Below, in pieces: positions 32,298 to 42,708 of a stretch of DNA of 60,000 bases. The first letter of the stretch is position 1. Every line of letters starts with the position of its first letter. Position numbers and translations under genes: made by a program. The notes beneath the pieces were generated by a model, which worked only from the letters and a program-made list of their open reading frames with translations, was not told the DNA's origin and did no database searches. Origin of the DNA: Membranipora membranacea (lineage: Eukaryota > Bryozoa > Gymnolaemata > Cheilostomatida > Membraniporidae); NCBI GenBank assembly GCA_914767715.1, contig OU612067.1, forward strand, positions 25,148,162 to 25,208,161. Direction: 5' to 3'.

Positions 32298-35200
32298 TTT
32301 TTTTTTTTTTTTTTTTTGGAATGACAGGGCTATATGAAAATATGAAAAGGCTGGCTTCGTGATTTTGACAATTGAATGCCCACGTGCTTAGCCCCTCGCC
32401 ATTTTAGACTAGGACATAGGGGTACCCAACCTTTTTTTGGTGGGAATAAAGCCCATAGCACCTGATGTCGTGGTCATATTTCGGCACATTTACATGCCGT
32501 ATAATGAGTAGAATAGTTGAGTATTAAGAGAGTTTGGTGCATGTGAGAGTGAGATGACTAGAAGTTCTAATATTAGCTTATATTCTAGTTGTGATGTTTT
32601 ATACAGGTAAAGTTCGATTCTGGTTGAATGTTCCATAGAAAGTCCATGAAAAATATTTTTGTGTTTGTAGTTTGAGTACCACTCATGGATAAAAATGTCG
32701 AATATAAATATGAAGTGTGAATTATTATAATTATTGTGAATATTCGAAGGTTTATATGGTTTAGAATTACTGAGAGAATGTTCGTGTTCTGGTTGAAGAG
32801 ATCTTCTGAAGTTTTGTTTATGTCAACAGAGATACCACGACAAGGCTGACGCCAAGGCAGGCATAAGGGCAGAAGCTACCCTGGCAGCCCGACGGGCAAT
32901 AAAGCCCCGGCCGTGTCTGCATTGAGCAGACTGATCCAATATTTTGTATTTGTGCTGACTCTGGAGTAGATGTCCATCTAAAATGAAATGTCATCCCCAA
33001 CTCCCTAGCGGACTAAGGAGTGGGGGATCAGAAAGTAGCAAGCAATGGTTAAACATACATGACTAAAGGCAAAATGGCTATAACGGATGTGTAAGCGATT
33101 TACCTTTTGTTATACGAATACTATAAACTACTTGCATAAATGAGTATCATGTACACGCCGTGATACTGTAACTGAGAGTAATACTTACGCTATAATGTTC
33201 AGGCAAATTTACCTGTCTGAATGATGAAGTCTATAATACTTGATAGACTTATGGGTGTGTTTGGTAAAATGTTACACAGCATCCTACTGTTGCTAAACAA
33301 GGTGCAGTGTTTTACAAAGTGCCGTGGAGACTCATCTTCCTCTAAACATAAGCATGTTGGACTGTAGGTGAGTCCAAGCTTGTACCTGTGCAGCAACAGA
33401 TTGCAGTGACCAGCCACGAGAGACAATGCTCGTCCAACTGTGAGAGGCTCTATATGTAAGAACTCCCTGACTATATCCTTTCCTGAGATATCTCCTGCTA
33501 GTTCCTCTAGCAGGCCCTCTGTTCCTTGAGAGTTGTTTCTGATGTAGACCTCCCATCTTCTTTTCCAAGTTGCATTGCAATGTCTTTTTATTGATGTTTT
33601 ATTTAGATCCTTGAGAGTTATATTATCCATGTTAATTTGTCTGTCCTTTAGAGCTTTTATATCACTTAAGAATGTAGTGTAGAGTTTACTCCGAGAGCAT
33701 GATTTCAGTAAATCAAGATTATCGGTATTCATGAGCTGTTTAATCGTTGATAGACGATCATGTCTATATCTTATGTTCATGGGTTGAACATTAGCGAATC
33801 TGTGAACAACTTCAGTCGGTGGTTTAAATGACATTCTCAGAGTTTCTTTTAGATAGTTGTACATGCTGATTTCCGTGTTTAAGTCCCACAGGTGTGCACA
33901 GTAACATGCTTTTGGGATTATAACTGTGGTTAGTAATTTTCTTGTAGCCAGCATACTCATTCCAGCACCTATGTGTGATTTGAGCATGTTCCATTTTCTG
34001 CTAGCCTTACTCTTGGCTTCCTCTAGTTGTATTTTGAATGACATGTTGCCTTCTATGATCACTCCGAGAACCTTTGTCTTTGTTGCCTGCTGCACCATCT
34101 CGCCTTGGATTGCGGGAGGATTTATCTGTCCATTGAATATAAGCACATCTGTCTTTTGGCAATTTGCACTCATTCTCCATTTATTCAGCCATGATGAGAG
34201 GGAGGCTCCATTGTTGTTCATTTCTTCCTGAAGACTTTTATCATCTTTTGCCCATGAAATTATTGAGCAATCATCCGCAAATTGTAGTTTAAGTCCGTTA
34301 ACCTCTTCCAGAAGGTCTCGTGTGTAAAGGATGAACAGCAACGGTGATAGTACACTACCTTGGGGAAGGCCTAGTGGGCATGGTTTTTGGTCTGAAAGGT
34401 GGTCATTTACTTGTATTTGAACTGTTCGGGAGTATAAGAATTGACTGATAGTCTCCAGAATTCTGCCAGATAAGCCACATTCTGCAAGTCTGAAGAGAAG
34501 TCCTTTGTGCCATACACTATCGAAAGCTTTTTGCAGATCCAGGAACAGGCCTGAAACTGAGTGCTTCGTCTTCACTTGGTGTTGAATGGTAGCAATCATG
34601 TTTGTCAGATAGGTAGAGGTGCTTCGATTTTTCCTAAATCCATATTGTGAGTTTGGCAATATACTTTTCTCCTCTATAAAGTCACGTATTCGATTTTCTA
34701 AGATTCTTTCCAGCACTTTTCCCACATATGAGCTTATGGTGATTGGTCTGAATGACTTTGTTGTCGTGTAATCATCTTTTCCTGGCTTTTTCAGCAATAT
34801 CACTTTATTCTTGGTCCATGGCCAGAGTGTAGTGGTCAAAACAGCATTAAACAGGATGAAGAGCACAATCACAAATGGTTCAGGAGAGTAGCTTAACATT
34901 AGTGGGTGGACACCATCAAAGTCAGGGCTTTTATTACCTCCTTTTAGTTTTTGTAGTGCATCAGTTATTTCCTTTATTTCTATTCGGCGATTTAAGTCAT
35001 GATTTACCTCCGCTGCAGGCGGTTGAACAGAGTTTTCCACAGACAATTTCCATTGACTGTCAAAGTTTGCACTATTGAGATGGTGACCGAGAAAAATGTC
35101 CTTGTAGAACACGTCTGCCTTTCTTTCGTCAGAGGTGATGGTGGACCCACTGTTGACTATAGGTCCGATTGAGTTGTCCTCACGTTTCTGGTACATTTTG

Positions 35201-35487
35201 CGAAATGTTTTCCAAAACACATTGGCATTACTGGCATTAAGTTCAGTTGATTGCAGCTCGAGGTGTTCCGATTTTGCCGCTCTTAAAGCTGATGTGAATG
35301 TCTCTTTTATTTCCAGCAGCATGTTTTTGTTGGTTAATGTAGATCTGTGTTTAAATATTTTTCTTGCCTCTCTGAGTTCAACGGATAGGCGTGTCAGCTC
35401 ACTTGTCCAGTAAGGCTTGCTATGTTGAGAAATGAGCTTGGTAGCAATAGATGCGTCCCGACTTTGCTTCAGCACCAAGCTTGTTTA
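32298..35487 (-). mobile_element. Non-LTR retrotransposon, right copy, with poly(A) end
   Basis: Same element as at the left window edge. The 3' end is probably the poly-T run at 32298-32317 (poly(A) on the minus strand), about 880 bases beyond the ORF stop. It inserted in the interval between the dystroglycan fragment at 35624 and the rest of that gene. Confidence 0.8.
33199..35478 (-). CDS. Reverse transcriptase ORF, right copy
   Basis: Its 759-codon translation matches that of 432-2711, with all the same RT motifs including FADD and the same missing endonuclease and start codon. Identity over 2.3 kb implies either a very recent duplication, a conversion tract, or one haplotype assembled twice. 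Confidence 0.93.
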   Translation of the reverse strand: MVLKQSRDASIATKLISQHSKPYWTSELTRLSVELREARKIFKHRSTLTNKNMLLEIKETFTSALRAAKSEHLELQSTELNASNANVFWKTFRKMYQKREDNSIGPIVNSGSTITSDERKADVFYKDIFLGHHLNSANFDSQWKLSVENSVQPPAAEVNHDLNRRIEIKEITDALQKLKGGNKSPDFDGVHPLMLSYSPEPFVIVLFILFNAVLTTTLWPWTKNKVILLKKPGKDDYTTTKSFRPITISSYVGKVLERILENRIRDFIEEKSILPNSQYGFRKNRSTSTYLTNMIATIQHQVKTKHSVSGLFLDLQKAFDSVWHKGLLFRLAECGLSGRILETISQFLYSRTVQIQVNDHLSDQKPCPLGLPQGSVLSPLLFILYTRDLLEEVNGLKLQFADDCSIISWAKDDKSLQEEMNNNGASLSSWLNKWRMSANCQKTDVLIFNGQINPPAIQGEMVQQATKTKVLGVIIEGNMSFKIQLEEAKSKASRKWNMLKSHIGAGMSMLATRKLLTTVIIPKACYCAHLWDLNTEISMYNYLKETLRMSFKPPTEVVHRFANVQPMNIRYRHDRLSTIKQLMNTDNLDLLKSCSRSKLYTTFLSDIKALKDRQINMDNITLKDLNKTSIKRHCNATWKRRWEVYIRNNSQGTEGLLEELAGDISGKDIVREFLHIEPLTVGRALSLVAGHCNLLLHRYKLGLTYSPTCLCLEEDESPRHFVKHCTLFSNSRMLCNILPNTPISLSSIIDFIIQTGKFA

Positions 35488-35623
35488 ATAAGCAATTCAA
35501 AGGAGAACATCAAATTGGTAGGTTGATTATGTCATATAACTCTAATAATGCACAGAGAATAAACTTAGACACACCTGCACCAGTTACTAACAGAAAAGAT
35601 ATCTGATGTATAAAAAGACTTAC

Positions 35624-36202
35624 TTGTAGTTACAGTAGTGGTTGGAGTGGTTGTTGATGTTGTACTAGGTGTAGTTGTAGGTGTTGTTGTTGTGGTTGGA
35701 GTAGTTGTAGTGGTAGGTGTTGTAGTTGTTGTTGTACTTGTGGTGGGACTAGTACTTGTACTCTGTGTTGTGGTGCTAGTTGTGAAACCCTCACATATCC
35801 CTTGTAGACTGAGAGACTGTGATATTATAAGGTACTGATTAAGGGATGTCCTCAAACTTTCCTCTCTTAGTACCGCGAATAACTCATGGATCTGTGCTAG
35901 TGGACAAGTATATGGAGGGTTTATATTGTTTATCGTGTTATTTGACCATGTAATGACGATCCCTGGTAACTCGGATCTCTCCACACTGAGCACAGTGACT
36001 GACTCAGTAGTTTGGTTGAAGTGCTGAGTTAGGTTTCCAGCCCACCACAGTGTATGCTCAAGCTCTCTAGTAAACAATATATAGTCCGTCCTGATCTCCA
36101 TTCTAAACTGATGTGATACCTTAATAAGTTGGTCGGTAGAGACGGTGATTGAGATCGGAGTGTGTGTAGTCAGACTATTGCTATCTATACAATCAACAAT
36201 GA
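35624..36202 (-). pseudogene. Dystroglycan-like exon fragment, right copy
   Basis: Same sequence as 2857-3435. Here it lies on the same strand and upstream (5') side of the dystroglycan-like gene at 25294-28692, separated from it by the retrotransposon and the DNA transposon. It may be a displaced upstream unit of that gene. No CADG exon was found between them. Confidence 0.6.
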
Positions 36203-36292
36203 AAGCTCCCACAGTGGGACTCGAACCCACAACTCCTGCGGCCTCGGCAGTGAATAGCAAGCGCGCTAACCGATTGCGCCATCTCACCACCC
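36203..36292 (-). repeat. tRNA-like sequence, right copy
   Basis: Same as 3436-3525: A and B boxes and a T stem are present, but the acceptor arms do not pair. Confidence 0.6.
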
Positions 36293-36973
36293 CCAAATAG
36301 GAATGGGGTTTGTGCTGCCACTGGTGTGATGTAGAGTCATCCCAAAGTTGACACATTATATCAGCAGCAAGAAGTAAGGTATTAAAGCAAACTTTAGCAG
36401 TGTCCATATATCCCATTTTTAAAATTGTCTCAGTATTATGTTCATAAATAGGAATCAGCCGAGTCATGTCATGCGGCCACGGTTTTTGGATTCTTTTAGT
36501 TCTAGAATCAGCCAGCTGCTCAAGAAGGCAATATCTTGAAATTACACTGCATGTGGTGTCTTGGTGTGATCTGCTCGACGCAGGGCCACGCTAGCCATAT
36601 AATCATTCTTAGCACCCTACTACTAATCTTCCCAAAAACAGGAAAGCACCCTTTGTAAACTGTAGAATCAAAACTGCCCATGATTTCAAATATGATAGTT
36701 TTTCGGTTTTATTAAGAGTTGAACGAGTGTAAAAAAGACTTTCAAAATAATAACAAAAATTAAAATATCTATAGGAATAGGATACTTTTGGGGTAAAAAT
36801 GATAAAGCACAAATAATCAGATTTGAGAAATATTGCATTTGGATAATTAATTTTCCACTAAATAATGTTTATGAATCACACCTCTGAAGTGACAATATTT
36901 CATCCTCTCAGAGATTTAATATCTAATATGGCACATCAACTTATCACTCTTATTCAAGCTATAAATACTACGA

Positions 36974-39900
36974 TCACGGTTCTCCCGTACCATACAGCTC
37001 ATTATCTTCCATCGGGACGATGCTGACTCCGGCAGCTGCTGCCTGTGAGGGTCTCTTCTTCTTTGTCTCACTCCTTATGTCACTGTATACGTTAGTGATG
37101 TCATTTTCTTGAGCCCTGAAATTGATTTATTTTGAGAGTTATCTTCTCAATGTCCCAGTGGAAGCAACTTTTGAACGTAGAAGTGAAACCTTGCACAAAC
37201 AAATCGGACCATTTAGATACATTTCAGCCATAAATGCAAATGCTGTCATTGATCGACAAAGTAGATATTAAAATATATTAGTATATGGTATTTGGCCGTA
37301 TATACAGTTTGAAATCTCATCTCCATCAACGGAGGAGGGGGACAACTAGATTGTCACTTACTTGTAAGCCACCCTTTCAGAATAAAAAGCCAAACACAAC
37401 CAAAAATCTGCCCCATTCTTTTTTTTGTGGGCAATTACTGTAGATCCCACTTACTGTCGGTTGATTGTTTCTCTGTTAGAGTAAAGTGTATCTGCCTCTG
37501 GCTGGTCATCCACTGTCACTTTCTGACGCGGTATACGGGGCGAGTCATATACAGCAGCGCTGTTGTTTGGTGAAACTATGGCTATATTTGGTCTACTGGT
37601 AATCACCTCCATATCAACACTGGCATAATTATTTTCAGCATTTGCTACAATAAATTTCTGTTCAATACGAATGTGGTCATCAACATTTTGGAGTAGGAAT
37701 TTACCAAATATTTATACTTGATCTTAAATTTAATGCGGCGCCAGAAAACTGTCATGCTGAATCCTTATCATCTCATGTAACAAAACAAAATCCTCAGATC
37801 TTTCGATGCACTTACCATTAATATGCTTTCTCTCGTTCTCCATCGGTAGACTTGACATCGGGATTGGAGAACTTTCGCTTTGATGAACGGACTGTTCAGT
37901 ATTTTCATGATCACTGTTAACAAGTAAACATGACATCATTTTTTGGATTGAAAATAATATTAAATGAACTCTCTTTTTTCATCAACTTATCCTACAGAAC
38001 ACATAGCTTCCTAAGGGGCCTAAGAACTCAGGCTCAAATATTGGGGACTCAGGACTCAGATATAAGCACCATGTTATTCTAATAATGTCTGGAATAACGA
38101 AGTTACCTTTTTCTTTGATTTCTGCGACTGACAAGTATGGATAATAATACAATAATGACAATGAGAAGTAATGCTCCACCTCCAGCGCTGCCGATTATCA
38201 GGTACAATGTGTTCCCTGATAACATATTCCCTGTTGATTTACCAGTCCGTGTTTCCGTGTAGAGTGTCATCAATCCTTGGTTTGTAGAACCTGCATAAGA
38301 AATTAAATCTGCGTTTAACCTTGAGAAGCAGCACACTTCAGCCAGGTGTGGGAGTATGTTCCAGATGTTTTTTACCTCTAATCAGATAAACTGATAAAAA
38401 TTGTTGATTTTTGCAGAACCTAATGACTAATGTTGACATATCATTCCCAGTTCACACAGCCCATGTTCTTCAAATGAAAGTTGAATATTATAGGTGCCAT
38501 GTCACAAGAGTTGGTATCAAAGATATTTGACTGAAATTGAAAAATTATTTGCATTGCTGACAGTAGCCATACCAATAAAATTGAGTTTTGTTGCACTATA
38601 CTCCTGTCATGATTCAAGCATTAATATACGAGTGATTTTGATCATTTCTCTCGGTAACAAATCAACAATACCATATTTAGTTGAGCCAATAACAGGTCCT
38701 GGTTGAATGGATTGCTGAGTCTCTGTTGTCTGACTTGGTGCACTGCAGTTTGGTCGATCGGTCGACCAGATGCTGTTGTTACATGATACTACTTTTGTTT
38801 CCCCATTGAAACATGCTATGCTAGATCCAGTATTAGAATCTCCATTTCGAGTGATTGTGGCATACGGAATATCGGAGCAGATGTGGACTGCAATAAAAAT
38901 TACACTGGCATCAGATTAAATAGGAATATCAGTATTCAATCTGGGAACGACATGAGGGCCTTAGATTTTCTGCTTTAAAAGAGAATCACAGCAGTTAATG
39001 TCTTCTTTATCAAACATTGCTACAGTATAGTTTTATCTAACAGAATTTCACTCCAGTCAACCTTTTTGTTTATCTTAGGAGAAAGAACAAACACTTATAC
39101 ATAGATTTTTTTTGGCCACTGGACATCATGTGACTGCTCTGAATTGTCTAGTGGTATACTATGCAGAGAAGGAACCTGGCACTCTCTGGATTGTGGTAAG
39201 ATAAATCAAGAAGATAAACTAAGAGCTTATCTTGTATTGGCCACTTATAGAAATGATCGTTTGTCAGAAGTATCAGACAAAGTGTTTATCACCTACAGTT
39301 AACCTGTCAAAGCCTATGGCACAACTTTTCTAGTACACTCATTCCAAAAGAATTGAATCATGAAAGTTTTACACAGTTTCATGGTTGGTTTTGGTGTTCT
39401 GTTTTTTTAAATTTTAGGTGATCAGATCTGAGTCTTTATGATTCAACTGGTAACATTCAATATCATTGGATGTGAAAATTTACATCAATATAATCAGGAA
39501 TCGAAGAAACCAAAACAAACCATACAAAATCTCAACTCTTCAATTTTTAACTTACGTTTGTACTTGATAAGGAATCCTGCAAACTTCACATTTTCACTTT
39601 GTCCTTTCAGAGTGAACTGGATTGTATCTTCGTGTGATTTGATATCAAAAGTAGTTGTTGATAGTAATGATCCTCCTCCGCCACAGCCATAAAGTCCGAT
39701 GTGACCATTAAAGATGGAGAATTGATCTTTTGTAACATCTGCTTTATTTTCTTCCGATGCACAATTCCCTTTTACAGTCCCAATATTAATGAAGATGTAC
39801 TCAATTTCTATTTTTGTTGTTTGTGTTGGTACTGACAGCTTCAATAGATTATTTGCGTCCTTTGGATAATTGAAATTTGTGGCAAAATTGAATGTGTCAT

Positions 39901-42708
39901 GGCTCGCTATAAATCCAGAGTGATTCCTATCTGTGATATTCACAAGAGTTCCCTCAGAACTGACCGGGGAAAGAGAATAGATATCTTCCTCGACTACAAT
40001 AATAAAAAGAGGAAACAACTGTTTCAATCTATGAATGGTATCAAATATCAATACAGGCTATTTATGAAGAAGACAGGTCTAAAGCATCTAGTTTTAATCT
40101 CTGAATTGAATAAGAGGCATCACACAAAAATGTGGTACAAGGGAACAATTTTCGGTACCTGCCTAAATGAAACAATATACTAAGTCGACCTTCTTACTTG
40201 AAGGATCAAAAAGAGGTTTTTGTCTAGTATAAAGAATATTTTTTATAAAAACAATTAAATGCTTTCATCCCTCATAACTTGATTTCTAAGACAGTTAAAA
40301 AATGTATTTATCATACCCCTCAGGTTTGGCTTCTGAAATCATCCATATTGATTCTGTACATATGTTCATAAAATTATGAAATGTATAATTATAATTTACC
40401 CTTGTGCGAAAAACTTTGAGGTAGATCTGCGTTCCTAACTTATCAACTTCCTATAAATTGAGCAAAACGGCCTTGGTAGTTGCCAGGAAATAAGAAAGAG
40501 GTTACAACTTATTGATGTTTTGTGATTATTACACGAAGCAGGTTGACAATCTCAATTACTGCATTTTCAAAGTTGGGGAATTAGTGTGGCGTAGCTGTAT
40601 CGATGAGTTAGTTGGTTGTATGATTATAAAGAAACAGTTTTTTGTTGTGATATATGAAATACAGTAACCAAGATGAATTTTACAGTGATTCTATATCAAT
40701 GATCTGGTAACAACTCTAAAAAACCAGTATCATTCATATGCAGAGGCCTAAGTTGCTCTCTAGGCTTTGGCGGCCGGGCCCATTGAGGAGGCTAACAGAG
40801 CTCTAAAACTCTAAACTGTTTGTGCACAGGGCGTTTCACGCCTTTGAAATGCCACGTGCAACAAGGTATCGGTAAAACTCAGGTATTGGATCCTCCCGGG
40901 TTGAGAGCCCTGATTTAATAAGAGGCATCACACGATAATATGGTGCATGAGAAAAATTTTGGGTAGCTGCCTAAATAGTTAATAATATGCTAAGTGGACC
41001 TCCTAACTTGAAAGATCAGAAAGAGGTTCTGATCTAGTATAAAGTATTTCGAAAAAGATCGAAAATTAAATGCTTTCATCCCTCACAATTTGATTTGTAA
41101 GGCAGCTACCAAATGTATTTATCATACCCCTCAGGTTTGGCTTCTGAAATCATCCATATTGATCTTCAGTACATAGGATCACAAAATTATGAAATGCATA
41201 ATTTTCTACCAAGATAGATCAGCATTAAACGTTACCCTTGTGAAAAAACCCTGAGGTGGTTCTGAGTCCCTAAGTTATTGGCTTCATGTAGATTGAATAG
41301 ACTAGCCTCTGTGTAGCTGCCAAGAAATATGGCAGAGGTGACAACCTATTGATGCTTTGTGATTATTACACTAAGCAGGTTTGGCAATCTTGATTACTAC
41401 ATTGTCATCTGACCACTTGATAAAACTCGGCAAGATAACACAAGATAAATTGTAAGTAAAACATTGGCTATGTGATAAGCATTTTCAACTGAAATACAGT
41501 AAATTAAAATAGCTCGGCTTTGAGAGTCTGTACTTACTGCTATAGTAAAGTTGGAATTCACCATACATTGAATCTGATTGTTTGACTGCTATAGTGATCT
41601 GCTGAATTCCAGTAATAATCGCATCTATAGCACGCAATTTACTGTCTGTAGGAACATCCTTGTTGAAATGAACATTGCCACAGCCAACTTTAGCTGCTAT
41701 GGGTGATGTTGAATTGCCATTGCATACTAGAAAAGGAGATTCATCACAAACTTCGGTTGATGACGGAGTGGCAGGCTGATACACTAAGTTCAACCAGAAT
41801 CTATTTGGTAGAGAACTTATTACAATTATCGTGTTTCCTTCTGTATTAGTGAAATCTTCTGAGTAGCCCGGGCTAAGAATTATTCCTGAAGAGCTGGTTG
41901 GAGAGTAATCAATATTCAAAGTGTCCTCTTCTTTCATAGTTAGATTGCCTATGAATGAAGAATAATATAGGTCTCAAACCATAACAGACCAGCACCAAGT
42001 GCTCCAACCTTGCTTGGGTTTCATTACCAGCCAATTTTAATCTCCTACAAACCACATTTTATGGGAATGTGGTGGTTGATGATAAAATGCTGTTAGTGCT
42101 ACCATATACCCAGTCAAAGTTAATTAACATTTACTTCAAACTAAGTGCTGGTGCAACAGATTTAAGACCCATATTAATCTAAATTATTATGTGCTTAGGT
42201 GATTAAATTGATCAAAAACGAAAGAAATGAAAAACTTTGTTGTTCTAACCAATATGTCATCATAAGAGCAGCTCCTCCAGATGTAGCCTGTCTTGACAAT
42301 TGGTTGTCGAGACAGATAACTCCAGATTCAGACCAAACTTCAGAAAATCAGCTATGGATGATAATCTTTATTCAGGGGGGGGTCTTTCAATAAGAAACCG
42401 CCAAAATCACAATTTGATCGCACACTCCCTGAGTGAGTGATACCTGCTAGGCTCTCGCTTTCAGATCGCTCACTCACTTGATGGAACTATATACATTCTG
42501 AGTGAACGATTTGAGAGCGATTTTGTCTAATTGAAACACCAAGTGAGTGATAATTTTGGAGCGATGTGATAGTGATAACTTGCTTTAGTAAAGGATCGCT
42601 CTTTCTAATTGAAAGACCCCCCTGGATAACCTAGAAACTCAAATAAAAACACTTACCGTTGACCGGGTAGAAAATAGCAACAGCTATTAGGAGCAGCCTC
42701 ATCATCAT
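36974..42708 (-). CDS. CUB-CUB-Sushi transmembrane receptor, copy 2 (intact)
   Basis: Eight exons: 42657-42708, 41538-41948, 39556-39993, 38672-38887, 38107-38290, 37816-37913, 37455-37644, 36974-37115. They total 1731 nt, exactly 577 codons with the stop. Layout: signal peptide (residues 1-18), CUB-A (~20-155; SPGYS, CDESPF, GCGNVHF, GEFQLYY), CUB-B (~156-300; ends FAGFLIKYKRK), Sushi/CCP (~300-350, four Cys), Ser/Thr-rich stalk, transmembrane helix (LYLIIGSAGGGALLLIVIIV), basic stop-transfer and a ~145-residue tail. Tail tyrosines sit in YASV, YDSP (Crk/Nck-like), YSNR (Grb2-like YxN), YSDI and ELYG. This is a type I receptor likely to signal through tyrosine kinases and SH2 adaptors. Ligand and role are unknown; recognition or innate immunity is an inference. 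The tail exons are almost identical to copy 1, while the ectodomain exons differ. Confidence 0.85.
40106..40570. repeat. Intronic tandem repeat unit I (right copy only)
   Basis: First of two imperfect copies, with 40916-41410, in the intron between CUB-A and CUB-B; both start with TAAGAGGCATCACAC. The left block has only the second unit, so the array differs between the copies. Confidence 0.65.
40916..41410. repeat. Intronic tandem repeat unit II
   Basis: Second, better preserved unit; the counterpart of 7802-8255 in the left block. No ORF or transposon ends were identified. Confidence 0.65.
42373..42624. mobile_element. MITE with terminal inverted repeats, right copy
   Basis: Counterpart of 9152-9397, with the same CAGGGGGG… ends and internal GATCGC motifs. 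It lies in intron 1 of the intact receptor gene. Confidence 0.7.
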
